NCBI RefSeq assembly: GCF_001005085.2
Contig: NZ_LBMU02000002.1
Span: 1-64,000 of the forward strand
Direction of reading: 5' to 3'
Source of the DNA: Streptomyces humi
GTDB lineage: Bacteria > Actinomycetota > Actinomycetes > Streptomycetales > Streptomycetaceae
Length of the DNA: 64,000 nt
The notes beneath the pieces were generated by a model, which was not told the origin of the DNA, ran no database searches, and was given only the letters and a program-made list of their open reading frames with translations. Of the stretch, positions 26,164-34,309 are shown one piece after another (the first letter of the stretch is position 1; each line of letters opens with the position of its first letter). The position numbers and the translations under genes were made by a program.

Positions 26164-27852
26164 TCACGCGGGCCGCACCGACTGCGCGTGCCGGAAGAAC
26201 CCGGTGGGGTCCCAGGCGGCCTTCACCTTCTGGAGCCGCCGGTAGCCGTCCTTGTAGTAGAGGTCGTGCCACGGCACGCCCGAGGTGTTCCAGCGGGGAT
26301 CGGCGAGGTCGACGTCGGCGTAGTTGACGAAGCAGCCGTCGTTGGTCTCGTTCGGCACCGGCACACCGCCGGTGGCGGCGAACATGTCCCGGTAGCACTC
26401 CCGGACCCAGGCGATGTTGGCCTCGTCGTCGGCCGCGTCGTTCCACAGCGAGACGACCTGGTACTTGAGCACGGAGTCGCGCTGCGGCACCGCCGTGTCG
26501 TCGGGGGCGACCCGGTTCACGTTGCCGCCGTACGAGGCGATCATGAGCAGCGCGCCCGGGTTGTGGAAGTCGTCGCGGGTCAGGTGCCGGTACGCGGCGG
26601 CGATCTGGGCGTCGGTGTAGGTGCGCCGGGCGTAGACGGACTTGCCCTTGAACCTGACCGTGGGGTCCGGACCGGTGAAGCCCGGCCACTGGGTGGCGTG
26701 CAGCCACGGCACCCGCCGGTACTGACGGACCTCCGGCGTGACGCCGACCCCGGCACCGACCTCGGACACGTAGTTCTGGAGCAGCCGTTCGGCGCCGGGG
26801 ACACCGGCGTCGATCAACGAGTCGAGCACGACCGCGCCGGCCGACTTGTGGAAGGGCTTGAGCTGGCTGAACAGGGCCGTGTAGGGGGAGTCCGGCGCGC
26901 TGTTGCGGGTGTGCCAGTCGCCGTGGTTCCACATCAGCCGGGTGAAACGGGCCTCGGTCAGCTGTTCCCAGGGCCAGGCGACCTCGCTGAGCCATACCTC
27001 GCGCGGGGGCGTGGGGAGTTGGGCGGCGGGATCGCTGCCGGTGGCGTCCGGGGAGCGCAGCCAGTAGCGGGTGACCACACCGAAGTTGCCGCCACCGCCT
27101 CCGGTGTGGGCCCACCACAGCTCCCGGTTGGGGTCGCCGGGTTCGCGGGTCGCGGTGACCGCGCGGGCGGTGCCGTCCGCGTCGACGACCACGACCTCGA
27201 TGCCGTAGAGGTGGTCGACCGCGAGTCCGTCGCGCCGGCTCATGGCACCGTAGCCGCCGCCCTGGATGTGTCCCCCGGCCGCGACGGTCGGGCAGTTGCC
27301 GGCCGGGAGGTAGACGCCCCAGCCCTTGTAGAGGCGGTCGTAGACGCGGCCGAGTTGGGCGCCGGGCCGGACCGAGAACGCCCGGCGCCGCGTGTCGTAG
27401 GAGATCTCGTCCATCCGGGAGAGGTCGAGGACGACGGTGATGTCCTGGTCGGTGGTGAAGTTCTCGTAGCAGTGGCCGCCGCTGCGGACGGCCAGTCGCC
27501 TGCCGGAGTCGGCCGCCTGCTGCACGGTCCGTACCACGTCGGCCGTGGAGGTGGCCAGCACGATCCGGTCCGGGCTGCCGACCCAGCGCTGGTTCGTACC
27601 GCGCCGCAGGTCGGCGTAGCGCCGGTCCGCCGGGCGCACGGTGACGGGCACCGGGTCCGCGGTGGCGGGGGCTGCCGGGTGGTCCGTCCCGGCCGCGACG
27701 GCGGGCGTCAGACCGGCCGCGGTGACCGCGAGCGCACCTCCCGCGGCGGCGGTGCCGGAGAGAAACGTCCGACGGTGCACGCGCCGGCCCACCGGGACGG
27801 CGGCGAGGGCGGTGGGGGCGGAGTCGGGGGGTGTGAGATCGGGCGAAGACAT
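26164..27852 (-). CDS. Tat-exported berberine-bridge-type FAD oxidase
   Basis: 562 residues. A Tat signal is visible: RRVHRRTFLSG, then an Ala-rich hydrophobic stretch to about residue 54. The PCMH FAD domain has VRSGGHCYENF with His127 and PAGNCPTVAAGGHIQGGGYG with Cys187. These are the two positions that link FAD covalently in bicovalent BBE enzymes. The C-terminal BBE motif is NYADVDLADPRW. Such oxidases oxidise alcohols or sugars with oxygen. ATG follows AAGGAC. Being exported, it may act on the finished product outside the cell. Confidence 0.92.
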   Translation of the reverse strand: MSSPDLTPPDSAPTALAAVPVGRRVHRRTFLSGTAAAGGALAVTAAGLTPAVAAGTDHPAAPATADPVPVTVRPADRRYADLRRGTNQRWVGSPDRIVLATSTADVVRTVQQAADSGRRLAVRSGGHCYENFTTDQDITVVLDLSRMDEISYDTRRRAFSVRPGAQLGRVYDRLYKGWGVYLPAGNCPTVAAGGHIQGGGYGAMSRRDGLAVDHLYGIEVVVVDADGTARAVTATREPGDPNRELWWAHTGGGGGNFGVVTRYWLRSPDATGSDPAAQLPTPPREVWLSEVAWPWEQLTEARFTRLMWNHGDWHTRNSAPDSPYTALFSQLKPFHKSAGAVVLDSLIDAGVPGAERLLQNYVSEVGAGVGVTPEVRQYRRVPWLHATQWPGFTGPDPTVRFKGKSVYARRTYTDAQIAAAYRHLTRDDFHNPGALLMIASYGGNVNRVAPDDTAVPQRDSVLKYQVVSLWNDAADDEANIAWVRECYRDMFAATGGVPVPNETNDGCFVNYADVDLADPRWNTSGVPWHDLYYKDGYRRLQKVKAAWDPTGFFRHAQSVRPA

Positions 27853-28286
27853 GAGCGAGTCCTTGCGGTGATGGGGTGGTGACAGTGGAAAGGCGCGCGG
27901 AGGACTGCGCGCGCGGTTCGTACACGAGACCCGTCGGGGCGAGCCCCGCTCGCGCGGAGTTCGTACACGGGTCCCGTGGGGGGCGAACTCCGTTCGTGCG
28001 GGGTTCGCTCGCGGGATCCCGTACGTGCTGGGTGCGTGCTCGCCGGGTCCGTCCGGGGGCCGGCGTCGGCCCGCGTCGGCATGCCGTGCGGGGTCGAGCG
28101 GGGTGCGGCCGGTGCCGGCCCGGCCGGGAAGGTTCTGGCGTGGCGGGGGCCCGGTTTCCCGCGGGTCGGTTGCGGGTGGGGGGCGGCGGTGACGCCGTGC
28201 CGGGCGGCCGGCCCTGGTCGGTCAGGGGTGTCCGGGTCGCACGAAGAAACGTTTGCTCTTAGGGGGCGCGGCAGTCGGGCCCGGCG
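27853..28286. other. 434-bp gap upstream of the FAD oxidase, with direct repeats
   Basis: Three imperfect direct repeats with a period of 43-44 bp start at 27916, 27959 and 28003. The first two share GTTCGTACACG, then a ACCCGT/TCCCGT core and GGGGCGA. No gene is visible. The position just upstream of the oxidase operon suggests a regulatory array. Confidence 0.5.
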
Positions 28287-29357
28287 TCAGGGGCGGTCGT
28301 GCCAGCGCAGGCCGCCGGGTGTGGCGCGGCGGGCCGAGGTCAGGGTCTCGTACGGCAGCGTTCCGTCCGGCATGTTGATGATCTCCATCTGGATGCCGAT
28401 CGGGGTGCTGAAGTACAGCCAGCGGTCACCCGCGATGGGGCCCTCGGTGATGGTCTCCGGGTCGCCCATCAGCCGTACGCCCCGCTGCTCGCGGAGATAG
28501 GAGGCGGCCGCGTCCACGTCGTCCACGTAGAAGGCCAGATGATGTCCGCCGACGTCGCTGTTGCCCGGCGGCCGGGACCGCAGCGCGCCCGTCCCGCTCT
28601 GGGTCAGTTCGCAGTTGGCGGTCGGACCGGTGCGCAGCAGCGTCCGCCGGGACCGCTCGACGCCGGGCGGCCAGTGCCCCTCCGCCCCGTCCGTCGCACC
28701 CTCGGTGTGCTCCACCGGTTCCGCTCCGAGCACGTCGGTGAAGAAGGCGGTGGCGGCGTCCAGGTCGGCGACCGTGTAGCCGACGTGCTCCACGCCGAGC
28801 AGGCCCAGCGACCGCTGGACGGCGTTCGCGTACCGCACCGGACCGGGCACGAAGCTTCCGTGGGAACGCGGCCCGGGGCCACGCAGCGAGAGCAGCATGC
28901 CCCAGGGCGTCAGGAACCAGCGCCGGGCCCCGTCGAGGGCGTCGGGCGGACCGAGGCGGACGGTGCCCGCCCGGCGCAGGTGCTCCTCGGCCAGGTCCGG
29001 GTCCGCCACCGCGAGGGCGAGGTGGTGGCCGCCCACGTCGTTCGGGCCGGGCGGCGCGACCGACTGGCCGGGGGCGGTGTACTGGAAGAGCTCCAGATTG
29101 CTGTACGGGCCGAGCCTGACCAGCGCGACCTGGGCCGTGGCCCGGGGATGGACGCCCAGTTTGCGGGTCATCCAGTCGCCGACGGGGTCCTCGACCGGCC
29201 CCTCCCGGTAGCAGAGCTCGCCTCCCAGCACACCGGTGACGTAGGCGATGGCCTCGTCGAGGTGCGGCACCGTGAAGGCGTAGTGGTCCACGGCCCGCGC
29301 CGTGGGCAGGCCGGAGAGCACCGGTGTGGACGACGACGCCGTGCCGGTGTTGAGCAT
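28287..29357 (-). CDS. two-domain VOC-superfamily protein, candidate 2-epi-5-epi-valiolone epimerase
   Basis: 356 residues, two vicinal-oxygen-chelate domains. Domain 1 has VDHYAFTVPHLDEAIAYVTGVLGG and DVGGHHLALAVAD; domain 2 has VEHVGYTVADLDAATAFFTDVLGA, DVGGHHLAFYVDD and YFSTPIGIQMEIINMPDG. Metal-binding His and Glu positions are kept. CetB and ValD, which epimerise 2-epi-5-epi-valiolone, are two-domain VOC proteins next to a cyclase gene, as here. An extradiol dioxygenase-like role is the alternative. ATG 29357 follows AAGGGGGAA; the longer upstream frame is not supported. Confidence 0.78.
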   Translation of the reverse strand: MLNTGTASSSTPVLSGLPTARAVDHYAFTVPHLDEAIAYVTGVLGGELCYREGPVEDPVGDWMTRKLGVHPRATAQVALVRLGPYSNLELFQYTAPGQSVAPPGPNDVGGHHLALAVADPDLAEEHLRRAGTVRLGPPDALDGARRWFLTPWGMLLSLRGPGPRSHGSFVPGPVRYANAVQRSLGLLGVEHVGYTVADLDAATAFFTDVLGAEPVEHTEGATDGAEGHWPPGVERSRRTLLRTGPTANCELTQSGTGALRSRPPGNSDVGGHHLAFYVDDVDAAASYLREQRGVRLMGDPETITEGPIAGDRWLYFSTPIGIQMEIINMPDGTLPYETLTSARRATPGGLRWHDRP

Positions 29358-29782
29358 GGTTCCCCCTTGGAATGGTGCGCCGGGTGCTGGGCACCGCACG
29401 GCAACACGAATGCTCGGACTGCGGCCACCTGCTCGCGACCAGGGGCCGGCCGAGGGCGACAGTATGGCAATGTCGATGCGCGCGCAAGGAACAAAGGCGT
29501 CGACCGAGCCTGGGACGATCACCCCGCATGGCCTCTCATCTGGGGTTCTCCCATGCAGAAGTTGGCCGTCGAAAGGTCACCGGTTCAAGGAACCGTGAAT
29601 CTCTTTGTGCGGGCATGTAAAAGCCGGATGGCAGGAGGGTTTCCTTGGTTGCCACCGCCTCGTACCCTGGGTACGGCCTGCCCGTCCCGGCCGCCCCGGG
29701 ACCGAGCCTGCCCCTCCCTCACCGTGCCCGGAAGGTCCTCCGGCGGACGGCGGACCCCTCGGGCACCCCGAAAGGCGACATC
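29358..29782. other. 425-bp divergent promoter region between the VOC and MarR genes
   Basis: It contains a perfect CGGTTC-N3-GAACCG palindrome (29581-29595), an AGGAGGG ribosome-binding site at 29633-29639 followed by TTG 29645 in the MarR frame, and no other convincing gene. Confidence 0.5.
29581..29595. promoter_or_regulatory. candidate MarR operator
   Basis: CGGTTC-aag-GAACCG, a perfect 6-bp inverted repeat in an A/T-richer stretch, between the divergent VOC and marR genes. MarR proteins usually bind such short palindromes near their own gene. Confidence 0.4.
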
Positions 29783-30226
29783 ATGCGAACGCGCAAGGAA
29801 GACAGCGTCGAACTGTGGAGCCAGTTGTCGGTTCTCGTCGCCGAGGTCGGGACGACGCTGGACCGCAGGCTCTCCGAGGACTTCGACCTGGGCCTCACGG
29901 ACTTCCTCGCACTGCGGGCGCTGAGCAACGGCGACCCGGCGGGCATCCGCATGAACGAACTCGCCCAGCTCCTCGGTCTCAACCAGTCTTCGGCCACCCG
30001 TGCCGCCCAGCGCCTGGAGACCCGGGGCCTCGCCCAGAAGGGGGCCCACGGGACGGACCGCAGGGGCGTGGTGGTGCGCATCACGGACGCCGGCCGGTCC
30101 ACGGTCGCGGACATCGGCAACCTCTTCCGCCGCGAGGTCGGCATGGCCCTGGAGGTGGCGTCCGTGGACAGCCGGACCAGTTCGGTCGTCGCGCGACTGC
30201 GGTACGCACCGACCCTCGACCAGTAA
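29783..30226 (+). CDS. MarR-family regulator
   Basis: 147 residues from ATG 29783. The winged helix includes MNELAQLLGLNQSSATRAAQRLETRGLAQK and the wing GTDRRGVVVRITDAGR. ATG 29783 has GAAAGGCG and gives the normal family length. TTG 29645 has the stronger AGGAGGG site and would add 46 proline-rich residues, so the start is not settled. It lies between the VOC gene and the cyclase gene and likely controls the cluster. Confidence 0.85.
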   Translation: MRTRKEDSVELWSQLSVLVAEVGTTLDRRLSEDFDLGLTDFLALRALSNGDPAGIRMNELAQLLGLNQSSATRAAQRLETRGLAQKGAHGTDRRGVVVRITDAGRSTVADIGNLFRREVGMALEVASVDSRTSSVVARLRYAPTLDQ

Positions 30227-30240
30227 CCCCCGCCCGGCCA

Positions 30241-30271
30241 GGCCCCCCGTCGAACGAACGGGGGGCCTTTC
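30241..30271 (+). terminator. intrinsic terminator after marR
   Basis: Stem GGCCCCCCGT / ACGGGGGGCC with a 7-nt loop, followed by TTT, 15 bp after the marR stop. The strongest classical terminator in the cluster. Confidence 0.85.
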
Positions 30272-30297
30272 ACGTCCCAGCCGGCGCGCCACCGCCC

Positions 30298-30388
30298 GGA
30301 CGCACCCCCGCACCGCCGCACCCCCGCACCGCCGCACCGCCGCACCGCCGCACCCCCGCACCGCCGCACCCCCGCACCCCCGCACCGA
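30298..30388. repeat. CACCGCCG/CACCCCCG tandem array
   Basis: About eleven 8-bp units alternate between CACCGCCG and CACCCCCG, in the 507-bp gap between marR and the cyclase gene. No gene is visible in this gap; besides the array it holds a GTGTC-N6-GACAC inverted repeat at 30573-30588. Confidence 0.85.
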
Positions 30389-30572
30389 TACGAGGCGGAC
30401 GACCTCATTCCTTGCGGAAGCATGCATGCGTTGACCACTTCAAGCCATCCCGGATCTCGGCATCCGGTCAATATGCGCAGACAGAGGCGCATTTATCCAC
30501 GCCTCTGGGTCGACTTTCGGCCGCCCGCTCCACCGAAATCCACATCATGTCCTTGCGTGCGCATCAAACGTT

Positions 30573-30588
30573 GTGTCAGGGTCGACAC
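30573..30588. promoter_or_regulatory. inverted repeat upstream of the cyclase gene
   Basis: GTGTC-agggtc-GACAC lies 145 bp upstream of the cyclase ATG. It is a possible operator; there is no supporting second copy. Confidence 0.3.
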
Positions 30589-30733
30589 GGCGACGGGGGG
30601 CAGGCCACGGTGAGGTGGCCGGATCCGGCGCACGCGGCCCTGAGGGCTTCGCGGCGCGGATCATCGAACGAACTGCCCCGACCGGATTCGCGACGAACCC
30701 GAACCGAGACTCTTCGTCGGAGGCGGAAGCCTG

Positions 30734-31990
30734 ATGCAGCAGGAAACCCGGACCACACGTGACAACGACGGCCTTTTTGCCGTGGGCAGCCCGGTCACCC
30801 ACTGGTCGGTGCAGACCAGCAACCCGGTGCAGTACGAGATACGGGCCTGCGAGAACCTACTCGACCCCGAGAACACCACCATCCTGGAGGACGCCCCGAG
30901 CAGTGGCGGCCAGCGGCGCTTCGTCGTCACCGACCGCGTGGTCGACGAACTCTACGGCGACCGGATCCGCGCCTACTTCGAGCACCACGGGGTCGGCCAC
31001 CGAGTGCTGGTGCTGGACGACGGCGAGACGCACAAGTCGGTGAACGCGGTGCTGCACGTGGCGGAGGCCCTCGACGCCTTCGGCATCGACCGCCGCCGTG
31101 AACCCGTCATCGCCATCGGCGGCGGCGTGCTGATGGACATCGTCGGCTTCGCCGCCAGCCTCTACCGGCGCTCCACCCCGTTCATCCGCATCCCCACCAC
31201 CCTGATCGGACTGGTGGACGCCGGAGTCGGCGCCAAGACCGGCGTCAACCACAACGGCCACAAGAACCGGCTCGGCACCTACTTCCCGGCCGACCGCACC
31301 CTGCTGGACCGGTCGTTCCTGGCCACGCTCGACGCACGGCACATCAGCAACGGGCTGGCGGAGATCCTCAAGATCGCGCTGATCAAGGACGCCCGTCTGT
31401 TCGACCTGCTGGAACAGCACGGCGCCGATCTGCTGAGCACCAAGCTACAGAGTCCGGCGGCCGTCGGCCCCACCCCGGCCGACGTACCGGTGGACCAGCG
31501 GCTGGCGGCCCGCGGACTGCACCTGGACCCCGCGACCGAGGTGGTCGAGCGGGCGATCCAGGGGATGCTGGAGGAACTCCAGCCCAACCTGTGGGAGAAG
31601 GTCCTGGAACGGGTGGTCGACTACGGGCACACGTTCAGCCCGACCATCGAGATGCACGCGCTGCCCGCGCTGCTGCACGGGGAGGCCGTGACCGTCGACA
31701 TGGCGCTCACCACGGTCATGGCCGAGCGCCGCGGACTCGTCAGCGCCTACCAGCGCGACCGCGTCCTCGGGGTGATGGCCCGCCTCGGGCTGCCCGCCTG
31801 GCACCCCCTGTGCACGCCGGAGGTGCTGGTGGACGCGTTGCGCGACACCGTGCGGCACCGCGACGGCAAGCAGCGGCTGCCGCTCCCGGTCGGCATCGGC
31901 AGCGCCGTGTTCGTCAACGACGTCACCGAGGCCGAACTCGGCGCGGCGGCCGAGACGCTCGGCACGCTGGTCTCGGGAGTCTCCCGGTGA
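30734..31990 (+). CDS. sedoheptulose-7-phosphate cyclase (2-epi-5-epi-valiolone synthase family)
   Basis: 418 residues, dehydroquinate-synthase fold. NAD site VIAIGGGVLMDIVGFAASLY and RIPTTLIGLVDAGVGAKTG; metal ligands Glu210 (NGLAEILKIA), His299 (VDYGHTFSPTIEM) and His315 (LLHGEAVTVDM). The stretches MLEELQPNLWE and TVRHRDGKQRLPLP are typical of sugar-phosphate cyclases acting on sedoheptulose 7-phosphate and not of primary-metabolic AroB. I cannot decide among EEVS, EVS and DDGS by eye; the adjacent VOC epimerase favours EEVS. ATG follows GGAGG. It opens an operon with two cupins and a dehydrogenase. Confidence 0.9.
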   Translation: MQQETRTTRDNDGLFAVGSPVTHWSVQTSNPVQYEIRACENLLDPENTTILEDAPSSGGQRRFVVTDRVVDELYGDRIRAYFEHHGVGHRVLVLDDGETHKSVNAVLHVAEALDAFGIDRRREPVIAIGGGVLMDIVGFAASLYRRSTPFIRIPTTLIGLVDAGVGAKTGVNHNGHKNRLGTYFPADRTLLDRSFLATLDARHISNGLAEILKIALIKDARLFDLLEQHGADLLSTKLQSPAAVGPTPADVPVDQRLAARGLHLDPATEVVERAIQGMLEELQPNLWEKVLERVVDYGHTFSPTIEMHALPALLHGEAVTVDMALTTVMAERRGLVSAYQRDRVLGVMARLGLPAWHPLCTPEVLVDALRDTVRHRDGKQRLPLPVGIGSAVFVNDVTEAELGAAAETLGTLVSGVSR

Positions 31991-32898
31991 CCATCCCGGC
32001 CACCGCTACCCCCGAACCAGCCACCGCCACCTCCGAACCGGTCACCGGCATTCCCGAACCGACCACCGCCGCCTCCGAACCGGCCGCCGGCCCCCGACCG
32101 GTTACCGCCCCCGAACCGGCCGCCGGCCCCCGGCCGGTTACCGCCCCCGGGGCCGGCGGTCGCCCCCGTGCCCTCCGCTCGATCGGGACCGTGGCCGGCG
32201 CCGCGACGGTCTACGGCGTGCACGGCGCCGCCGGGCGCACGCACTGGAAGTGCTTCGCGGGCCGCCGCCAGCTCGACTCCGCGACCGAGGCCGTCGAATG
32301 GGCCTCCATCCCGCCGGGCGGACTCAGCGGGGAGCACCGCCACACCCGTACCGAGGAGATCTACCTCGTCCTGCGCGGACACGGGGAGTTCCTCTTCAAC
32401 GGCGCCGTCCATCCCGTCGGACCGGGATCGCTCGCCCTGACGGCGCCCGGGAACATCCACGGGCTGGGCAACACCGGGGCCGTCGACCTCGACTGGTGGG
32501 TCATCGAAACACTCGCACCCGGCACCGACGCCGTCCTGTCCGGAGCCGATCTCAGCCACCCGGGAGTTCCCCCTATGGGCGACGCAGTCATCCACGACCT
32601 CTTCCGGGAAGGGACCGTCGGCACGGACGGCGTCTTCACCGGCCCGCTGCGCCAGGTGGCGTCCGTCGAGCTGGACGCGGGTGAACAGACCCGGCTGGGC
32701 TCGCCCGACGCGGAACTCGCCGTCTTCGTGCACGACGGCACGGGCCGGGCGACCGCCGACGGCACCACGGCCGAACTGGCACCGGACACCTGTGTCACCC
32801 TGGCCGCCGGTTCGTCCACCGCGTTCGAGGCCGTCACCCCGCTGCGACTGCTGGTCGTGACCCTCGCCCTCCCCGGGCACCGGGCGGAGGCGTCGTGA
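31987..32898 (+). CDS. cupin-domain protein with proline-rich N-terminus
   Basis: 303 residues from GTG 31987, overlapping the cyclase stop (GTGA). Residues 1-55 are PEPxTA/GPRPVTAP repeats. The following cupin has metal-ligand pattern GEHRHTRTEEIYLVLRG (His, His, Glu) and GNIHGLGN (His). The C-terminal third looks like a second, degenerate cupin without ligands. Such cupins act as isomerases, epimerases, dehydratases or dioxygenases. Tight coupling to the cyclase implies a step on the cyclitol. Confidence 0.82.
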   Translation: MTIPATATPEPATATSEPVTGIPEPTTAASEPAAGPRPVTAPEPAAGPRPVTAPGAGGRPRALRSIGTVAGAATVYGVHGAAGRTHWKCFAGRRQLDSATEAVEWASIPPGGLSGEHRHTRTEEIYLVLRGHGEFLFNGAVHPVGPGSLALTAPGNIHGLGNTGAVDLDWWVIETLAPGTDAVLSGADLSHPGVPPMGDAVIHDLFREGTVGTDGVFTGPLRQVASVELDAGEQTRLGSPDAELAVFVHDGTGRATADGTTAELAPDTCVTLAAGSSTAFEAVTPLRLLVVTLALPGHRAEAS

Positions 32899-33281
32899 TC
32901 ATCTCGACCACCGCCGAGGCGGTGCGCGCCGACGTGGGCGACGGTCCGGCGGGAGCGTGGACGTGCCTGGTGCGCCGGGGAATGCTGCACAGCGAGTGCG
33001 AGGCGGTGGAGCACTGGCGGCTCCCGCCCGGCGCGGCCCTCACGGCGACCCCGGAGCACGGCGTGGAGGAGGCGGTCCTCGTGCTGGAGGGTGACCTGCT
33101 GCTCGGTACGTCCGCCGGCGAACGTTCCGTGCGGGCCGGGCAGTTGGTGCTGGTGCCGCACGGCCGGCGGGCCCGGCTCACGGCGGCCGGGGGCCCGGTA
33201 CGGCTGCTCACCGTCCGCACCCTCACCGCCTCGGTCACCGACCGGCTCCCCGCCCGTGTCCCCGAGTTGGTCCCCTCCTGA
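32895..33281 (+). CDS. small cupin-like protein
   Basis: 128 residues from GTG 32895, overlapping the previous gene by GTGA. The pattern VEHWRLPPGAALTATPEHGVEEAVLVLEGDLLL… and RAGQLVLVPHGRRARLTAAGG is a cupin barrel. The usual His-x-His pair is reduced (one His in EHGVEE, one in VPHGRR), so metal binding is uncertain. It may be a structural partner of the larger cupin. Confidence 0.75.
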   Translation: MIISTTAEAVRADVGDGPAGAWTCLVRRGMLHSECEAVEHWRLPPGAALTATPEHGVEEAVLVLEGDLLLGTSAGERSVRAGQLVLVPHGRRARLTAAGGPVRLLTVRTLTASVTDRLPARVPELVPS

Positions 33282-33295
33282 AAGCGAACAGGCAG

Positions 33296-34204
33296 ATGCG
33301 TGCTGTGGTCCTGACCACCTACGGCGGCCCGGACCGGCTCGCCGTCCACGAGGTACCCGAACCGGCCCGTCCGGAACCGGACGGCGTGCTGGTCCGGACG
33401 GCCGCGGCCGCGGTCAACCCGGTCGACCTCCAGACCCGTGCCGGTCTGCACGCCGGACACAGCGCCGTCCGACCGCCCATGGTGCTCGGCTGGGACGTGG
33501 CGGGCACCGTCACCGCGGTGGGCGCCGAGGTCACGGGGTTCGCCGTCGGTGACCCCGTCGTCGCGATGTCCGCGCAGATGGCCACCGGACGCGGCACCTA
33601 CGCGGAGACGGTCGCCCTCCCGGCCGGCGTCGTCGCGCCCGCCCCGGCCTCGGTCGCGCTGTCCGCCGCGGCCGGGCTGCCGCTGGCCGGGCTCACCGCC
33701 TGGCAGGCGCTGGAGGTCCTCGCCCTGCCGGCCGGTGCCTCGCTGCTGGTCACCGGCGCGGCCGGCTCGGTCGGTGGGCTGGCGGTGCAGCTCGCCCGGC
33801 TGCGCGGGCTGACGGTGGTGGCCCAGGTCCGGTCCGCCCGGGACGCGGCCGAGGTACTGGCCCTGGGCGCGGACCGGGTGGTGCACGACGTGCCCGCCTC
33901 CGGGACGGGCGTCGACGGCCTGCTGGAGACGGCAGGCCTGCCCAGGGCGATCGGGGCGGTACGGGAGAACGGGAGCGCGGTCTCCATCGTGCCCACCCGG
34001 GTGCCGGTCGCGGAACGCGGCATCAGGGTCGGCGTCTCCCACGTGGAGCAGGACGGCTCGCGGCTGGCCGCGCTCGGCGCCCTGGTCGACCGTGGGGAGC
34101 TTCGGCTGCGCACCGCTGAGGGGTTCGGGTTCGAGGAGGCGCCCGAGGCACACCGACTGCTGGCCGCCGGCGGGGTGCGGGGCAAACTCCTGCTGCTGCC
34201 CTGA
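33296..34204 (+). CDS. zinc-independent medium-chain dehydrogenase (quinone-oxidoreductase type)
   Basis: 302 residues. It starts MRAVVLTTYGGPDRLAVHEV, with AAVNPVDLQTRAG in the catalytic domain and nucleotide motif TGAAGSVGGLAVQLARL. The cysteine/histidine ligands of zinc alcohol dehydrogenases are missing, as in QOR-type NADPH enone or quinone reductases. It lies 14 bp after the cupin stop, so it is the fourth gene of the cyclase operon. It may reduce an enone formed on the cyclitol ring. Confidence 0.88.
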   Translation: MRAVVLTTYGGPDRLAVHEVPEPARPEPDGVLVRTAAAAVNPVDLQTRAGLHAGHSAVRPPMVLGWDVAGTVTAVGAEVTGFAVGDPVVAMSAQMATGRGTYAETVALPAGVVAPAPASVALSAAAGLPLAGLTAWQALEVLALPAGASLLVTGAAGSVGGLAVQLARLRGLTVVAQVRSARDAAEVLALGADRVVHDVPASGTGVDGLLETAGLPRAIGAVRENGSAVSIVPTRVPVAERGIRVGVSHVEQDGSRLAALGALVDRGELRLRTAEGFGFEEAPEAHRLLAAGGVRGKLLLLP

Positions 34205-34309
34205 CCTGGCCGCGGAACGTCCGGCGGCAGGGATCGCTCGCAGACCCGACACCGGGGGACGGAAACGGAACGCCCCCCCCGAGACAGAAGGACCGAGGAC
34301 AGCGACGCC

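Noticed and set aside
29570..29600. tRNA-like T-arm (GGTTCAAGG)
   Set aside because: No acceptor stem, anticodon arm or D-arm can be folded around it; the stretch is a simple palindrome.
30298..30388. CRISPR-like array
   Set aside because: Units are 8 bp with no spacers; it is a simple tandem repeat.
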